Shown piece after piece: positions 52,760 through 61,325 of a DNA stretch of 64,000 bases. Position 1 is the first letter of the stretch. Each line of letters begins with the position of its first letter. This DNA is from HGM04593 sp045634365 (lineage in GTDB: Bacteria; Bacteroidota; Bacteroidia; Bacteroidales; Bacteroidaceae). Both the position numbers and the translations under genes were made by a program. The notes below the pieces were generated by a model, which was given only the letters and a program-made list of their open reading frames with translations, was not told the origin of the DNA and did not search any database. The stretch is from contig JAZRAC010000057.1 in the NCBI GenBank assembly GCA_045634365.1, positions 12,260 through 76,259 on the forward strand, written 5' to 3'.

Positions 52760-52849
52760 CAAATTAGATGGACTACCCACGCAAAGGGACCATCCATTGT
52801 GATTAAGTTACTTATTTTTATTTATCAACAAACAATAAACTCAAAAATT

Positions 52850-55573
52850 ATGGCAGACAAAAGAGTCTACACCTTTGGCAACGGCCTTGCCGAGGGTAAC
52901 GCGTCAATGAGAAACTTGTTGGGAGGTAAAGGTGCCAACTTGGCAGAAATGAACCTCATCGGTATTCCCGTTCCTCCCGGTTTCACCATTACAACCGACG
53001 TTTGTAACGAGTACTACAAACTTGGCAGAGAGCAGGTTATAGAGCTTCTTAAAGCAGAAGTTCAGGCCGCAGTAAAGAACATCGAGAATTTGATGAACTC
53101 AACATTCGGCGACCCCACCAACCCCTTGTTGGTATCTGTACGTTCAGGTGCACGTGCTTCTATGCCCGGTATGATGGACACAATCCTCAACCTTGGTCTT
53201 AACGACATAGTAGTTGAAGGTCTTGCAGCAAAAACAGGTAACCCCAAATTTGCGTGGGACTCTTACCGCCGTTTCGTACAGATGTACGGCGACGTGGTTC
53301 TCGGAATGAAGCCCACAAGCAAAGAGGAGATTGACCCCTTCGAGGCTATCATCGAGAAGGTGAAAGAGGAGCAGGGAGTTGTTCTCGACAAAGACCTCAG
53401 CGTAGAGGCTTTGCAGGAGCTCGTTAAGAAGTTCAAGGCAGCCGTAAAGGCACAGACCGGCAAAGACTTCCCCACCGACGCTTACGAGCAACTTTGGGGC
53501 GCAGTTTGCGCAGTGTTCGAGTCTTGGAACAACGAGCGCGCCATCCTTTATCGTCGTATGGAGAAAATTCCCGATGAGTGGGGAACAGCCGTATCGGTTC
53601 AGGCAATGGTATTCGGCAATATGGGCGATACATCGGCTACCGGTGTTTGCTTCTCACGCGACGCTGCAACAGGTGAAAACCTCTTTAACGGAGAGTATCT
53701 TATCAATGCACAGGGTGAGGACGTTGTTGCAGGTATCCGCACACCCCAGCAGATTACAAAAATCGGTTCTCAGCGTTGGGCTGCATTGCAGAATATCAGC
53801 GAGGAGGAGCGTGCATCGAAATACCCCTCTATGGAGGAGGCAATGCCCGAGATTTACAAAGAACTCGACGCTATCCAGACACGCTTGGAGGACCACTACA
53901 AAGATATGCAGGATATGGAGTTCACCGTTCAGGAAGGCAAGCTCTGGTTCTTGCAGACACGTAACGGTAAACGTACCGGTGCAGCGATGGTAAAAATCGC
54001 TATGGACTTCTACCGCGACGGCATCATCGACGACAAGACAGTTTTGAAACGTATGGAGCCCGAGAAGCTCAACGAGCTTTTGCACCCCATCTTCGACACT
54101 GCTGCTCTTGCAAAGGCAAAGGTTATCGCTAACGGTCTTCCCGCATCTCCCGGTGCCGCAACAGGTCGCATCGTATTCTTCGCCGACGACGCCGAGAAAT
54201 GGCACGAGGATGGCGAGAAGGTGGTACTCGTACGTATCGAGACCTCTCCCGAGGACCTCGCAGGTATGGCAGCAGCCGAGGGTATCCTCACTGCTCGCGG
54301 TGGTATGACCTCTCACGCAGCCGTTGTTGCCCGCGGCATGGGTAAATGCTGTGTATCGGGTGCCGGTACATTAGTTATCGACTACAAGAAACGCACATTG
54401 ACCGTTGATGGTATCACATTCAACGAAGGCGACTATATCTCATTGAACGGTTCTACCGGACAGGTTATCGAGGGTAAGGTTGAGACAAAGGCTCCCGAAC
54501 TCAGCGGTGACTTTGCCGAATTGATGAACATCTGCGACCGCTACGCACGTTTGGGCGTACGCACAAACGCCGATACTCCTCACGATGCACAGGTTGCACG
54601 CGACTTTGGTGCCATCGGTATTGGTCTTTGCCGTACAGAGCATATGTTCTTCGAGGGTGAGAAGATTAAGGCTATGCGCGAGATGATTCTTGCCGAGACA
54701 GCAAAAGAGCGTCAGGTAGCTCTCGACAAATTGCTCCCCTTCCAGAAGGCCGACTTTGTTGGTATCTTCAAGGCTATGGAGGGCTTGCACGTTACAGTGC
54801 GTCTTTTGGACCCCCCTCTCCACGAGTTTGTTCCCCACGATGCAAAAGGCCAGCAGATGCTCGCCGAGGCTATGGGCAAGACAGTAGAGGCTGTTCAGCG
54901 TCGCGTTAAGTCTCTCGAAGAGTTTAACCCCATGCTCGGCCACCGCGGTTGCCGTTTGGGTAACACATATCCCGAAATTACCAAGATGCAGACAACTGCC
55001 ATCCTTGGCGCAGCTCTCGAATTGAAGAAAGAGGGCAAGGTTATCTACCCCGAAATTATGGTGCCCCTCGTAGGTATCATCAATGAGTTTGAGGAGCAGA
55101 AGAACGCTATTATCGAGGCTGCAAACGCATTGTTCGCAGCAGAGGGCGACAGCGTAGAGTACACAATCGGTACAATGATTGAGATTCCTCGCGCTGCTCT
55201 TACTGCCGACCAGATTGCAGAGCAGGCACAGTTCTTCTCATTCGGTACAAACGATTTGACACAGATGACCTTCGGTTACTCTCGTGACGACGTTAACTCA
55301 TTCTTGCCCATCTACTTGCGCAAGAAGATTTTGAAGAACGACCCCTTCCAGGTTCTCGACCAGACAGGTGTTGGCCAGCTTGTTGAGATGGCTACCAAGA
55401 AGGGCCGCTCGGTGAACGCAGACCTCAAATGCGGTATCTGCGGTGAGCACGGCGGTGAGCCCGAGTCGGTTAAGTTCTGCCACAGAGTGGGCTTGAACTA
55501 TGTATCTTGTTCACCCTTCCGCGTGCCCATCGCACGTTTGGCTGCTGCACAGGCTGCTGTGGAGGAGGAGTAA
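52850..55573 (+). CDS. ppdK: Pyruvate, phosphate dikinase
   Basis: Interconverts pyruvate + ATP + Pi and PEP + AMP + PPi. The 907-residue protein has the nucleotide-binding N-terminal domain (GGKGANLAEM, GARASMPGMMDT), the phosphohistidine domain GGMTSHAAVVARGMGKCCV with catalytic His near residue 488, and the C-terminal PEP/pyruvate barrel ending with CGICGEHGGEP. Length is typical. The upstream open frame to 52757 is not needed. Single gene with its own promoter and terminator; codon use is notably biased, as for highly expressed genes. Confidence 0.97.
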   Translation: MADKRVYTFGNGLAEGNASMRNLLGGKGANLAEMNLIGIPVPPGFTITTDVCNEYYKLGREQVIELLKAEVQAAVKNIENLMNSTFGDPTNPLLVSVRSGARASMPGMMDTILNLGLNDIVVEGLAAKTGNPKFAWDSYRRFVQMYGDVVLGMKPTSKEEIDPFEAIIEKVKEEQGVVLDKDLSVEALQELVKKFKAAVKAQTGKDFPTDAYEQLWGAVCAVFESWNNERAILYRRMEKIPDEWGTAVSVQAMVFGNMGDTSATGVCFSRDAATGENLFNGEYLINAQGEDVVAGIRTPQQITKIGSQRWAALQNISEEERASKYPSMEEAMPEIYKELDAIQTRLEDHYKDMQDMEFTVQEGKLWFLQTRNGKRTGAAMVKIAMDFYRDGIIDDKTVLKRMEPEKLNELLHPIFDTAALAKAKVIANGLPASPGAATGRIVFFADDAEKWHEDGEKVVLVRIETSPEDLAGMAAAEGILTARGGMTSHAAVVARGMGKCCVSGAGTLVIDYKKRTLTVDGITFNEGDYISLNGSTGQVIEGKVETKAPELSGDFAELMNICDRYARLGVRTNADTPHDAQVARDFGAIGIGLCRTEHMFFEGEKIKAMREMILAETAKERQVALDKLLPFQKADFVGIFKAMEGLHVTVRLLDPPLHEFVPHDAKGQQMLAEAMGKTVEAVQRRVKSLEEFNPMLGHRGCRLGNTYPEITKMQTTAILGAALELKKEGKVIYPEIMVPLVGIINEFEEQKNAIIEAANALFAAEGDSVEYTIGTMIEIPRAALTADQIAEQAQFFSFGTNDLTQMTFGYSRDDVNSFLPIYLRKKILKNDPFQVLDQTGVGQLVEMATKKGRSVNADLKCGICGEHGGEPESVKFCHRVGLNYVSCSPFRVPIARLAAAQAAVEEE

Positions 55574-55599
55574 TCACAGGAACATAAAATCCACAATAG

Positions 55600-55634
55600 A
55601 GCGGCTGTCCTCGATGGACAGCCGCTTGTTTTTT
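55600..55634 (+). terminator. Terminator of ppdK
   Basis: 11-bp GC-rich stem (55600-55610 with 55616-55626, 5-base loop) followed by a T-rich tail. Confidence 0.92.
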
Positions 55635-55767
55635 AAGCAAATACAACATCATCGTAAATTATGAAACTCTATTATTTTTAAAGGAAAAGAGCGTAACTAA
55701 TATTAATAAGGTGAAAAAGATAACAAATGATAACTTAAATAAGTATTTCTAATTCGCGCAAATGTTG

Positions 55768-55775
55768 TATATTCG
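55768..55775 (+). promoter_or_regulatory. -7 promoter box for the HTH gene
   Basis: TATATTCG fits TAnnTTCG; it would make a leader that includes the entire hairpin 55838-55956. Confidence 0.5.
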
Positions 55776-55837
55776 CAATATGAAATAAAACAAAAAGAGA
55801 TAAAACTAATATTTATTTGAGCTTATAGCCTTATTCT

Positions 55838-55956
55838 TTCACTGAAAACCGCCAATTTACAGAGACACAAGAATAAGCACGCGATAAAGTTCATGCCACG
55901 AGGCGTGAACTGTTTGTGCTTATCTGTGTCAGGGTGCTTGGCGGTACCTCAGTGAA
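55838..55956 (+). promoter_or_regulatory. 119-nt imperfect hairpin ahead of the HTH gene
   Basis: Nested helices: 55838-55845 with 55949-55956 (8 bp), 55848-55855 with 55938-55945 (8 bp), 55864-55869 with 55925-55930 (6 bp), 55873-55880 with 55916-55923 (8 bp), 55888-55897 with 55902-55911 (10 bp, one wobble), loop of 4. In total 40 bp in a single rod with small bulges, ending 4 bases before the ATG at 55961. It could regulate translation of the HTH gene or be a MITE-like element. Confidence 0.7.
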
Positions 55957-55960
55957 GATA

Positions 55961-56197
55961 ATGTCACAAGCAGTTCCGCCTTTTATGATACACATAGGCC
56001 AGTTAATTTTTGAGGAAATGCAACGCCAGGAACGCACCCCTGCGTGGCTCGCAAGAAAAATAAATTGCGAGCGACCCAATGTGTATTATATCTTCAAACA
56101 AGAATCCATAAACACCGACCTTCTATTGCGCATTTCTCGCGCATTGAACCACGATTTCTTCGCTTATTACTCACAAGAGACGCAGGAGGGCGTATAA
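55961..56197 (+). CDS. Small XRE-like helix-turn-helix protein
   Basis: A 78-residue protein from the ATG at 55961. QERTPAWLARKINCERPNVYYIFKQ is a helix-turn-helix of XRE type (spanning about residues 24-48), followed by ESINTDLLLRISRALNHDFF, the typical last helices. No effector or dimer domain. In-frame codons upstream reach a GTG at 55916 inside the hairpin; I reject that start. Similar short orphan HTH proteins occur in Bacteroidales. Target unknown; the near-perfect hairpin just upstream is a candidate for autoregulation. Confidence 0.72.
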   Translation: MSQAVPPFMIHIGQLIFEEMQRQERTPAWLARKINCERPNVYYIFKQESINTDLLLRISRALNHDFFAYYSQETQEGV

Positions 56198-56328
56198 TTT
56201 TTATACGGAACAGTAAATCGTGTATACGCAATTTATGCAAACAATATTCTTTTTTAGCGCACCTTTGCAATATAGTTATGGAGAGGAGAAACTAAATTTT
56301 ATTATAACCATTTAAAAACTTTATTATT

Positions 56329-56460
56329 ATGAAAAAGGTATTTTTTGCAATTGCACTTTTAGCAACATTATTTACTATTCAGGCTTGCAGCAGCCCTGAT
56401 TTTCAACGTGGTTTTAGAGAGGGATGGAATGCTACAGCACCTGCTGAATACAGATATTAA
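56329..56460 (+). CDS. Short lipoprotein (43 residues)
   Basis: A 43-residue lipoprotein precursor: MKKVFFAIALLATLFTIQAC is a good signal with lipobox Cys at 20, leaving a mature peptide of 24 residues, SSPDFQRGFREGWNATAPAE and a short tail. Small peptides of this type with a conserved GxREGWN-like core recur in Bacteroidales. The reading frame is below common length cut-offs but has an ATG, a clean signal and a stop, and the following gene begins 20 bases later, so both are likely co-transcribed. A near-consensus box (CACCTTTG, about 56260) lies upstream. Confidence 0.6.
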   Translation: MKKVFFAIALLATLFTIQACSSPDFQRGFREGWNATAPAEYRY

Positions 56461-56480
56461 TCACATTAAAATATATTATT

Positions 56481-56843
56481 ATGAAAAAGATTATTTTATT
56501 ATTTATTTTATCTATTGGTTTTGGTATTATAAATGCCAAGGAAGCAACTTTTACAAAAAAAGAACCTCTTTCTAATACAACAGAAATGAATGTTGTATTT
56601 AGAACCACCGTAAAAGTTATAAACAGAGATATTGACGAAAGGATATACTTATATACAAATGGTACTTTTAAAATCATTCCTTCAAACGGAATAGCAATAA
56701 CAGGAACATATACAATAGAAGATGGGACAAACCTACTTATAAAGCCTGACAATGGGGCACCAGCTATGTATTTAACCATCACCTACTATAGAGGGAAAGT
56801 TACAAGTATAAAATATCGCGATATACGCTATTTACCTTTCTAA
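56481..56843 (+). CDS. Small exported protein, unknown
   Basis: A 120-residue protein with a cleavable signal (MKKIILLFILSIGFGIINA, cleavage after Ala-19) and a short beta-rich mature domain (ITGTYTIEDGTNLLIKPDNG). No family recognised. It follows the short lipoprotein gene by 20 bases and ends ahead of a 36-bp perfect palindrome. Base composition is lower in GC than the housekeeping genes, in line with an accessory origin. Confidence 0.65.
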   Translation: MKKIILLFILSIGFGIINAKEATFTKKEPLSNTTEMNVVFRTTVKVINRDIDERIYLYTNGTFKIIPSNGIAITGTYTIEDGTNLLIKPDNGAPAMYLTITYYRGKVTSIKYRDIRYLPF

Positions 56844-56909
56844 AATATATGCATAAATATAAGAGAGAATAACATAGCAAGAAGTATTCAAATTAACAGT
56901 AATTAACCT

Positions 56910-56945
56910 CCGTGGATATAAACTTTATAAAGTTTATATCCACGG
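56910..56945 (+). terminator. 36-bp perfect palindrome
   Basis: Every base from 56910 to 56927 pairs with 56928-56945, with no loop bases. Located about 65 bases after the small exported gene; probable terminator, followed by T-rich sequence. Confidence 0.7.
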
Positions 56946-57033
56946 AATATTTTATTGCTATATTCATTATCTTGGTTAAAGGCAAAATAGGGGGTAACCC
57001 ACAAGAACTTGTGTAATCTATTTATATAAAAAA

Positions 57034-57091
57034 CCGTCTGCCTCATAAGAACCGCCTAATTAAAGGTCTGATTACTTATGCCGACAGACGG
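57034..57091 (-). terminator. Terminator of trmO
   Basis: CCGTCTG/CAGACGG (7 bp) plus CATAAG/CTTATG (6 bp) separated by a small internal loop, then a T-run on the minus strand just beyond 57034. Confidence 0.65.
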
Positions 57092-57179
57092 CACTCCGAT
57101 TTTTAGACACACAAAAGCAATGCATCTTTACAATAACTCTGCGAATATAGTAAAAATTCTGCAATTCTGCAACACCTGA

Positions 57180-57860
57180 TTAAAGAGGAACAACATCTAC
57201 CACGGTGAGCACCCCTTCTTGCGACACTATGAAACGGACATCACACCCAGCAAAAGGCATTCCATAGACTCGCTCGGGGATATTTTGATACTGCGGGCGA
57301 GGGTCGAGGGCAAGCACTTTCAGCAACGCTTCATAATCACAGGGAGAAAAGAACGAGGCAAAATCCTCGGGGAAAATCACTTGCAGGCTGCCCCACTCTT
57401 TTTTATCGACAAAGCCGCTGCGGGCATCGGGGTGAGCGTCACAATAGGCAACGTATGGTTTTATATCGTAGATGGGAGTGCCGTGCATAAGGTCGGCACC
57501 GGCAACATTTACAACAATCCCATTGTCGACGTTTTTTTCTATGGAGAGGATTTTCACCGACGAGAGACCGAGCCCGTTGGGGCGGAACGGCGAGCGTGTG
57601 GCAAACACCCCCATAGCCACATTACCACCCAACAGCGGCGGACGCACGGTGGGGCTCCACTCCTCGCGCAGGTTCCGGGAAAAGCCCCACAGGAGCCACA
57701 GATAATCAAATCCTTCGAGCCCGCGCAACGCATCGGGGTTACGATACTGCGGTTCAAAGACTATGGTACCACGCAACTCCTCGACAATCCCACTCTGCCG
57801 TGGAATACCGAACTTTGTGGGGAATGCCGAATGAAAATAAGCAATGGGGGTGATATTCAT
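57180..57860 (-). CDS. trmO: TrmO-like tRNA t6A methyltransferase (TsaA/YaeB)
   Basis: Likely adds the N6-methyl group to t6A37 in tRNA. The 226-residue protein has the family start ITPIAYFHSAFPTKFGIPRQ, then LEGFDYLWLLWGFSRN, RSPFRPNGLGLSSVKIL and the GTPIYDIKPYV block. The longer in-frame reading from 58115 is rejected because the ATG at 57860 begins the conserved region. It is divergent from the sialic-acid locus; a TAATTTTG box lies about 40 bases upstream. Confidence 0.9.
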   Translation of the reverse strand: MNITPIAYFHSAFPTKFGIPRQSGIVEELRGTIVFEPQYRNPDALRGLEGFDYLWLLWGFSRNLREEWSPTVRPPLLGGNVAMGVFATRSPFRPNGLGLSSVKILSIEKNVDNGIVVNVAGADLMHGTPIYDIKPYVAYCDAHPDARSGFVDKKEWGSLQVIFPEDFASFFSPCDYEALLKVLALDPRPQYQNIPERVYGMPFAGCDVRFIVSQEGVLTVVDVVPL

Positions 57861-57919
57861 ATTACTATCCTGTTTCTCTTTTTTGCAACACCTGCCACAC
57901 AAAATTATAAAATTTTGAC

Positions 57920-57927
57920 TATATTCG
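57920..57927 (+). promoter_or_regulatory. -7 promoter box for the sialic-acid locus
   Basis: TATATTCG, 35 bases before the ATG at 57963; the only clear promoter box found for the four-gene run. Confidence 0.55.
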
Positions 57928-57962
57928 TGCAATTTTATCAATAAGTATTTTAAATAAGGAAA

Positions 57963-59078
57963 ATGAAAAACGACCGACTGCTCTCGCTCGATGTACTGCG
58001 CGGAATAGACCTTTTTATGTTGGTGGCTCTGCAACCGGTTCTTCGTGGCGCATTGCTCACCTTGAACAACGAAACGCTCAATGAAACGTTGCTCTACCAA
58101 TTGGACCACGCACAATGGGAGGGGTTCAGAGCGTGGGACCTTGTGATGCCTCTGTTTCTCTTTATGTCGGGAGTAACAATGCCATTCTCTCTACCTAAAT
58201 ACCTTAAACAAAATAGCAACCTTGCCGTGTGGAAACGTGTGCTCAAACGCTTCGCCACGCTATTTGCTTTTGGAATATTGGTGCAGGGAAATATTCTCGC
58301 CCTGAACCCCGACGCTGTGTATCTTTACAGCAACACCCTGCAAGCTATTGCCGTGGGTTATCTGCTCGCCGTGCCGTTGGTACTCTACCTTAAACCACGC
58401 TGGCAAGTGGCAACAATAGCAGCCCTGCTTGTTATTTACACCCTGCCGATGAGCCTCTGCGGCGATTGGAGCCCGCAAGGGAACTTTGCCTGCGAGGTTG
58501 ACAAGTTCATCCTCGGCCGTTTCCGCGACCAGAGCCAAATAGCTGCCGATGGCAGTGTGATTTTTGCCCCGTGGTACGACTACACTTGGGTGTGGAGCAG
58601 CCTCACATTCTGTTGTACTGTGGCAATGGGCAGCCTTGCCGGCCACATAATAAAAAGAGGGAACGACAACCGCCAAAAGACAGCCCTGCAACTGCTGGTA
58701 ACAGGTGCGGCACTCGTTGCCGCCGGACTATTATGGGACTGCTGGCAACCAATGATTAAGCGCGTGTGGAACGGCAGTATGACCGTTTACAGCGGCGGCC
58801 TCTGTTACCTGTTGCTCGCACTTTTCTATTGGTGGATAGATGTAAAGGGGCACCGCCGCGGCTGGGAATGGCTGCTCTATTATGGTTGCAACGCCATCAC
58901 CGCCTATCTGCTTGGAGAAATAATAAATTTCCGTTGCATAGCCCACTCGTTGTTGCGCGGCACTGCACAATATATAGGCAACGATTGGTACAGTGTGCTG
59001 CTCACCGCTGCCAACAGCCTCATCCTTTTCTTCATTCTGCGACTGCTATACAAGAATAAAATATTCCTGAAAGTATAG
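57963..59078 (+). CDS. DUF5009/HGSNAT-like membrane acyltransferase
   Basis: A 371-residue polytopic membrane protein with about ten helices. The start RLLSLDVLRGIDLFMLV and the block DHAQWEGFRAWDLVMPLFLFMSG match the heparan-alpha-glucosaminide N-acetyltransferase group (DUF5009/NagX), with His-49 as the likely acetyl-carrying residue. Such proteins are thought to acetylate a sugar across the membrane; the substrate here is unproven. Being the first gene before nanA, nanE and a sialic-acid symporter, an amino sugar or sialic acid derivative is the reasonable guess. An 86-bp gap separates it from nanA, with no visible hairpin. Confidence 0.82.
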   Translation: MKNDRLLSLDVLRGIDLFMLVALQPVLRGALLTLNNETLNETLLYQLDHAQWEGFRAWDLVMPLFLFMSGVTMPFSLPKYLKQNSNLAVWKRVLKRFATLFAFGILVQGNILALNPDAVYLYSNTLQAIAVGYLLAVPLVLYLKPRWQVATIAALLVIYTLPMSLCGDWSPQGNFACEVDKFILGRFRDQSQIAADGSVIFAPWYDYTWVWSSLTFCCTVAMGSLAGHIIKRGNDNRQKTALQLLVTGAALVAAGLLWDCWQPMIKRVWNGSMTVYSGGLCYLLLALFYWWIDVKGHRRGWEWLLYYGCNAITAYLLGEIINFRCIAHSLLRGTAQYIGNDWYSVLLTAANSLILFFILRLLYKNKIFLKV

Positions 59079-59164
59079 CTTTAAGCACCTTTAAATTTGT
59101 AGCTTATATAAAATTTATATTCTTTTGCATATAATTCAAAAATAACAATTAACTTTATAATATT

Positions 59165-60082
59165 ATGGAAAAAATCATTGGCCTTATCGATGCGCCTTTT
59201 ACCCCTTTTTATGAGAATGGCGAAGTAAACTACGAACCAATCCCCGCGTATGCACAGATGCTGGCAAAGAACGGAATGAAGGGAGTGTTCATAAACGGCT
59301 CTTCGGGCGAGGGATATATGCTCACCGAGGAGGAGCGCATAAAACTCACCGAGGCGTGGGTGGCAGCAGCCCCCGAAGACTTTAAAATTATTGTACACGT
59401 GGGCAGCACCTGTGTAAAATCGAGCCGTCGCATGGCCGAGCACGCACAAAAGATGGGAGTATTCGGCATTGGAGCTATGGCTCCTCCCTTCCCCAAAGTG
59501 GGCCGCGTGGAGGAACTTGTGAAATATTGCGAGGAGATTGCATCGGCAGCACCCGAGCTTCCCTTCTACTTCTACCACATACCCGCATTCAACGGTGCGT
59601 TCCTTCCTATGGTAAAATTCCTCGAAGCGGTGGATGGCCGCATCCCCAATTTTGCCGGAATAAAATACACCTTCGAGAGTTTGTACGAATATAACCAGTG
59701 CCGTCTCTACAAGAACGGCAAATTTGATATGTTGCACGGACAGGACGAAACAATACTCCCCTGCCTTGCAATGGGTGGCGCACAAGGCGGCATTGGCGGC
59801 ACAACCAACTACAATGGTTGCAACCTTGCCGGCATTATCGACGCTTGGAACGCCGGCAATTTGGAGAAGGCACGCGAATTGCAGAATTTCTCGCAAGAGG
59901 TTATCAATGTAATATGCCACTATCGTGGCAATATTGTGGGAGGCAAGAGAATTATGAAACTAATAGGCCTCGACCTTGGCAAGAACCGCACCCCCTTCCA
60001 GAATATGACCGACGAAGAGGAGGCAGCAATGCGCAAAGAGCTCGAAGCAATCAATTTCTTTGAACGTTGTAATAAATTCTAA
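59165..60082 (+). CDS. nanA: N-acetylneuraminate lyase
   Basis: Splits sialic acid (Neu5Ac) into N-acetylmannosamine and pyruvate. The 305-residue class I aldolase barrel has GSSGEGYMLT near residue 45 binding the pyruvate carboxylate, YHIPAFNG with the catalytic Tyr-137, and FAGIKYT with the Schiff-base Lys-167. GGAQGGIGGTTNYNG follows. Those spacings favour NanA over dihydrodipicolinate synthase. 13 bases separate it from nanE. Confidence 0.95.
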   Translation: MEKIIGLIDAPFTPFYENGEVNYEPIPAYAQMLAKNGMKGVFINGSSGEGYMLTEEERIKLTEAWVAAAPEDFKIIVHVGSTCVKSSRRMAEHAQKMGVFGIGAMAPPFPKVGRVEELVKYCEEIASAAPELPFYFYHIPAFNGAFLPMVKFLEAVDGRIPNFAGIKYTFESLYEYNQCRLYKNGKFDMLHGQDETILPCLAMGGAQGGIGGTTNYNGCNLAGIIDAWNAGNLEKARELQNFSQEVINVICHYRGNIVGGKRIMKLIGLDLGKNRTPFQNMTDEEEAAMRKELEAINFFERCNKF

Positions 60083-60095
60083 ACGACACACTACT

Positions 60096-61271
60096 ATGGA
60101 TTGGAAAAAATATCTTAGCGAGTGGCAGGATTGCTACAAAAAAGATTTGTGCGACAATATAATGCCTTTTTGGCTGAAAAACGGGCTCGACCGCGTGAAC
60201 GGCGGCATTTACACCTGCCTCGACCGTGACGGCTCGCTCATTGACAGCACAAAATCTGTGTGGTTCCAAGGCCGCTTCGCCTTTGTGTGCAGTTTCGCCT
60301 ATAACACCATAGAGCAGAACCCCGAGTGGCTGGCTGCGGCAAAAAGCACCATTGAGTTTATTGAGAAACACTGTTTCGACAGCGACGGACGTATGTACTT
60401 CGAAGTAATGGCCGACGGCACCCCTCTGCGCAAACGCCGTTACGTATTCTCGGAGAGTTTCGCCGCCATAGCTATGGCCGAGTATGCAAAAGCATCGGGC
60501 AATATGAGCTATGCTCAAAAGGCACTCGACCTCTTCAAAAATATACGCAAATTCGTGGCAACACCCGGCTATATGCCCCCCAAACACCTCGACACTTTGC
60601 AGGCAAAAGGGCACTCGTTGGTGATGATTCTCATAAATACCGCATCGCGCATACGCAATGTCATTGCCGACCCTGTGCTCGACAAGCAGATTAACGAGTC
60701 GATAGAATCGCTTAAAGATTTTATGAAGCCCGAATTTAAGGCACTGCTCGAAATGGTAGGCCCCAACGGAGAATTCATAGACACCTGCAACGGCCGCGTC
60801 ATTAACCCCGGGCACTGCATAGAGACAGCTTGGTTCCTGCTCGAAGAGGCTAAACACCGCGGATGGGAGAAAGAGCTCACCGCACAAGCTCTGCAAATTC
60901 TCGACTGGTCGTGGGAGTGGGGCTGGGACAAAGAGTATGGCGGCATTATCAACTTCCGCGACTGCCGCAATCTGCCTCCGCAGGACTACTCGCAGGATAT
61001 GAAATTCTGGTGGCCGCAAACAGAGGCAATAATTGCCACCCTCTATGCTTATGAAGCAACGGGCGACGATAAATATCTCATTTGGCACAAGCAGATAAGC
61101 GAGTGGACATACGCACACTTCCCCGACAAGGAGAAGGGCGAATGGTACGGCTATCTGCACCGCGACGGCACTGTGGCACAGCCTGCAAAGGGTAATATTT
61201 TCAAAGGGCCGTTCCACATTCCGCGTATGATGATTAAGTCATTCGACCTGTGCAAAGAGCTAATAAAATAA
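60096..61271 (+). CDS. nanE: N-acylglucosamine 2-epimerase (AGE-type NanE)
   Basis: Converts N-acetylmannosamine to N-acetylglucosamine, the step after NanA. The 391-residue protein is of the renin-binding-protein/AGE fold, an (alpha/alpha)6 barrel, not the small NanE barrel of E. coli; this form is the one used in Bacteroides. Motifs are SVWFQGRFAFV, NPGHCIETAWFLLEEA with the catalytic His, WWPQTEAI and KEGEWYGYLHRDG-like KGEWYGYLHRDG. The ATG at 60096 is preferred over one upstream inside nanA's end. Confidence 0.93.
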   Translation: MDWKKYLSEWQDCYKKDLCDNIMPFWLKNGLDRVNGGIYTCLDRDGSLIDSTKSVWFQGRFAFVCSFAYNTIEQNPEWLAAAKSTIEFIEKHCFDSDGRMYFEVMADGTPLRKRRYVFSESFAAIAMAEYAKASGNMSYAQKALDLFKNIRKFVATPGYMPPKHLDTLQAKGHSLVMILINTASRIRNVIADPVLDKQINESIESLKDFMKPEFKALLEMVGPNGEFIDTCNGRVINPGHCIETAWFLLEEAKHRGWEKELTAQALQILDWSWEWGWDKEYGGIINFRDCRNLPPQDYSQDMKFWWPQTEAIIATLYAYEATGDDKYLIWHKQISEWTYAHFPDKEKGEWYGYLHRDGTVAQPAKGNIFKGPFHIPRMMIKSFDLCKELIK

Positions 61272-61325
61272 AACCTCGATGGAGAGGCTTTACACTCACT
61301 CATTGACAAAGCAAAAAATAACCTT

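Larger units (their letters stand above)
55574..55960. other. 387-bp gap: terminator, AT-rich tract, promoter and hairpin
   Basis: After the ppdK terminator comes an AT-rich tract (55635-55767) with no gene that I can see, then a TATATTCG promoter box (55768-55775) and the long hairpin 55838-55956, up to the ATG of the HTH gene. Confidence 0.6.
56844..57179. other. 336-bp gap with two terminators only
   Basis: Holds the palindrome 56910-56945 and the branched hairpin 57034-57091, otherwise AT-rich sequence with no supported gene. Confidence 0.6.

Noticed and set aside
57034..57091. Possible tRNA-like fold
   Set aside because: It has only two stacked helices and no T or anticodon arm; the T-run on the minus strand fits a terminator.
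57861..58115. 85-residue N-terminal extension of TrmO
   Set aside because: It runs antisense into the DUF5009 gene, and the conserved TrmO start is at 57860.
60051..61217. 388-codon open frame on the minus strand
   Set aside because: Antisense to nanE; no motif, and nanE is well supported.
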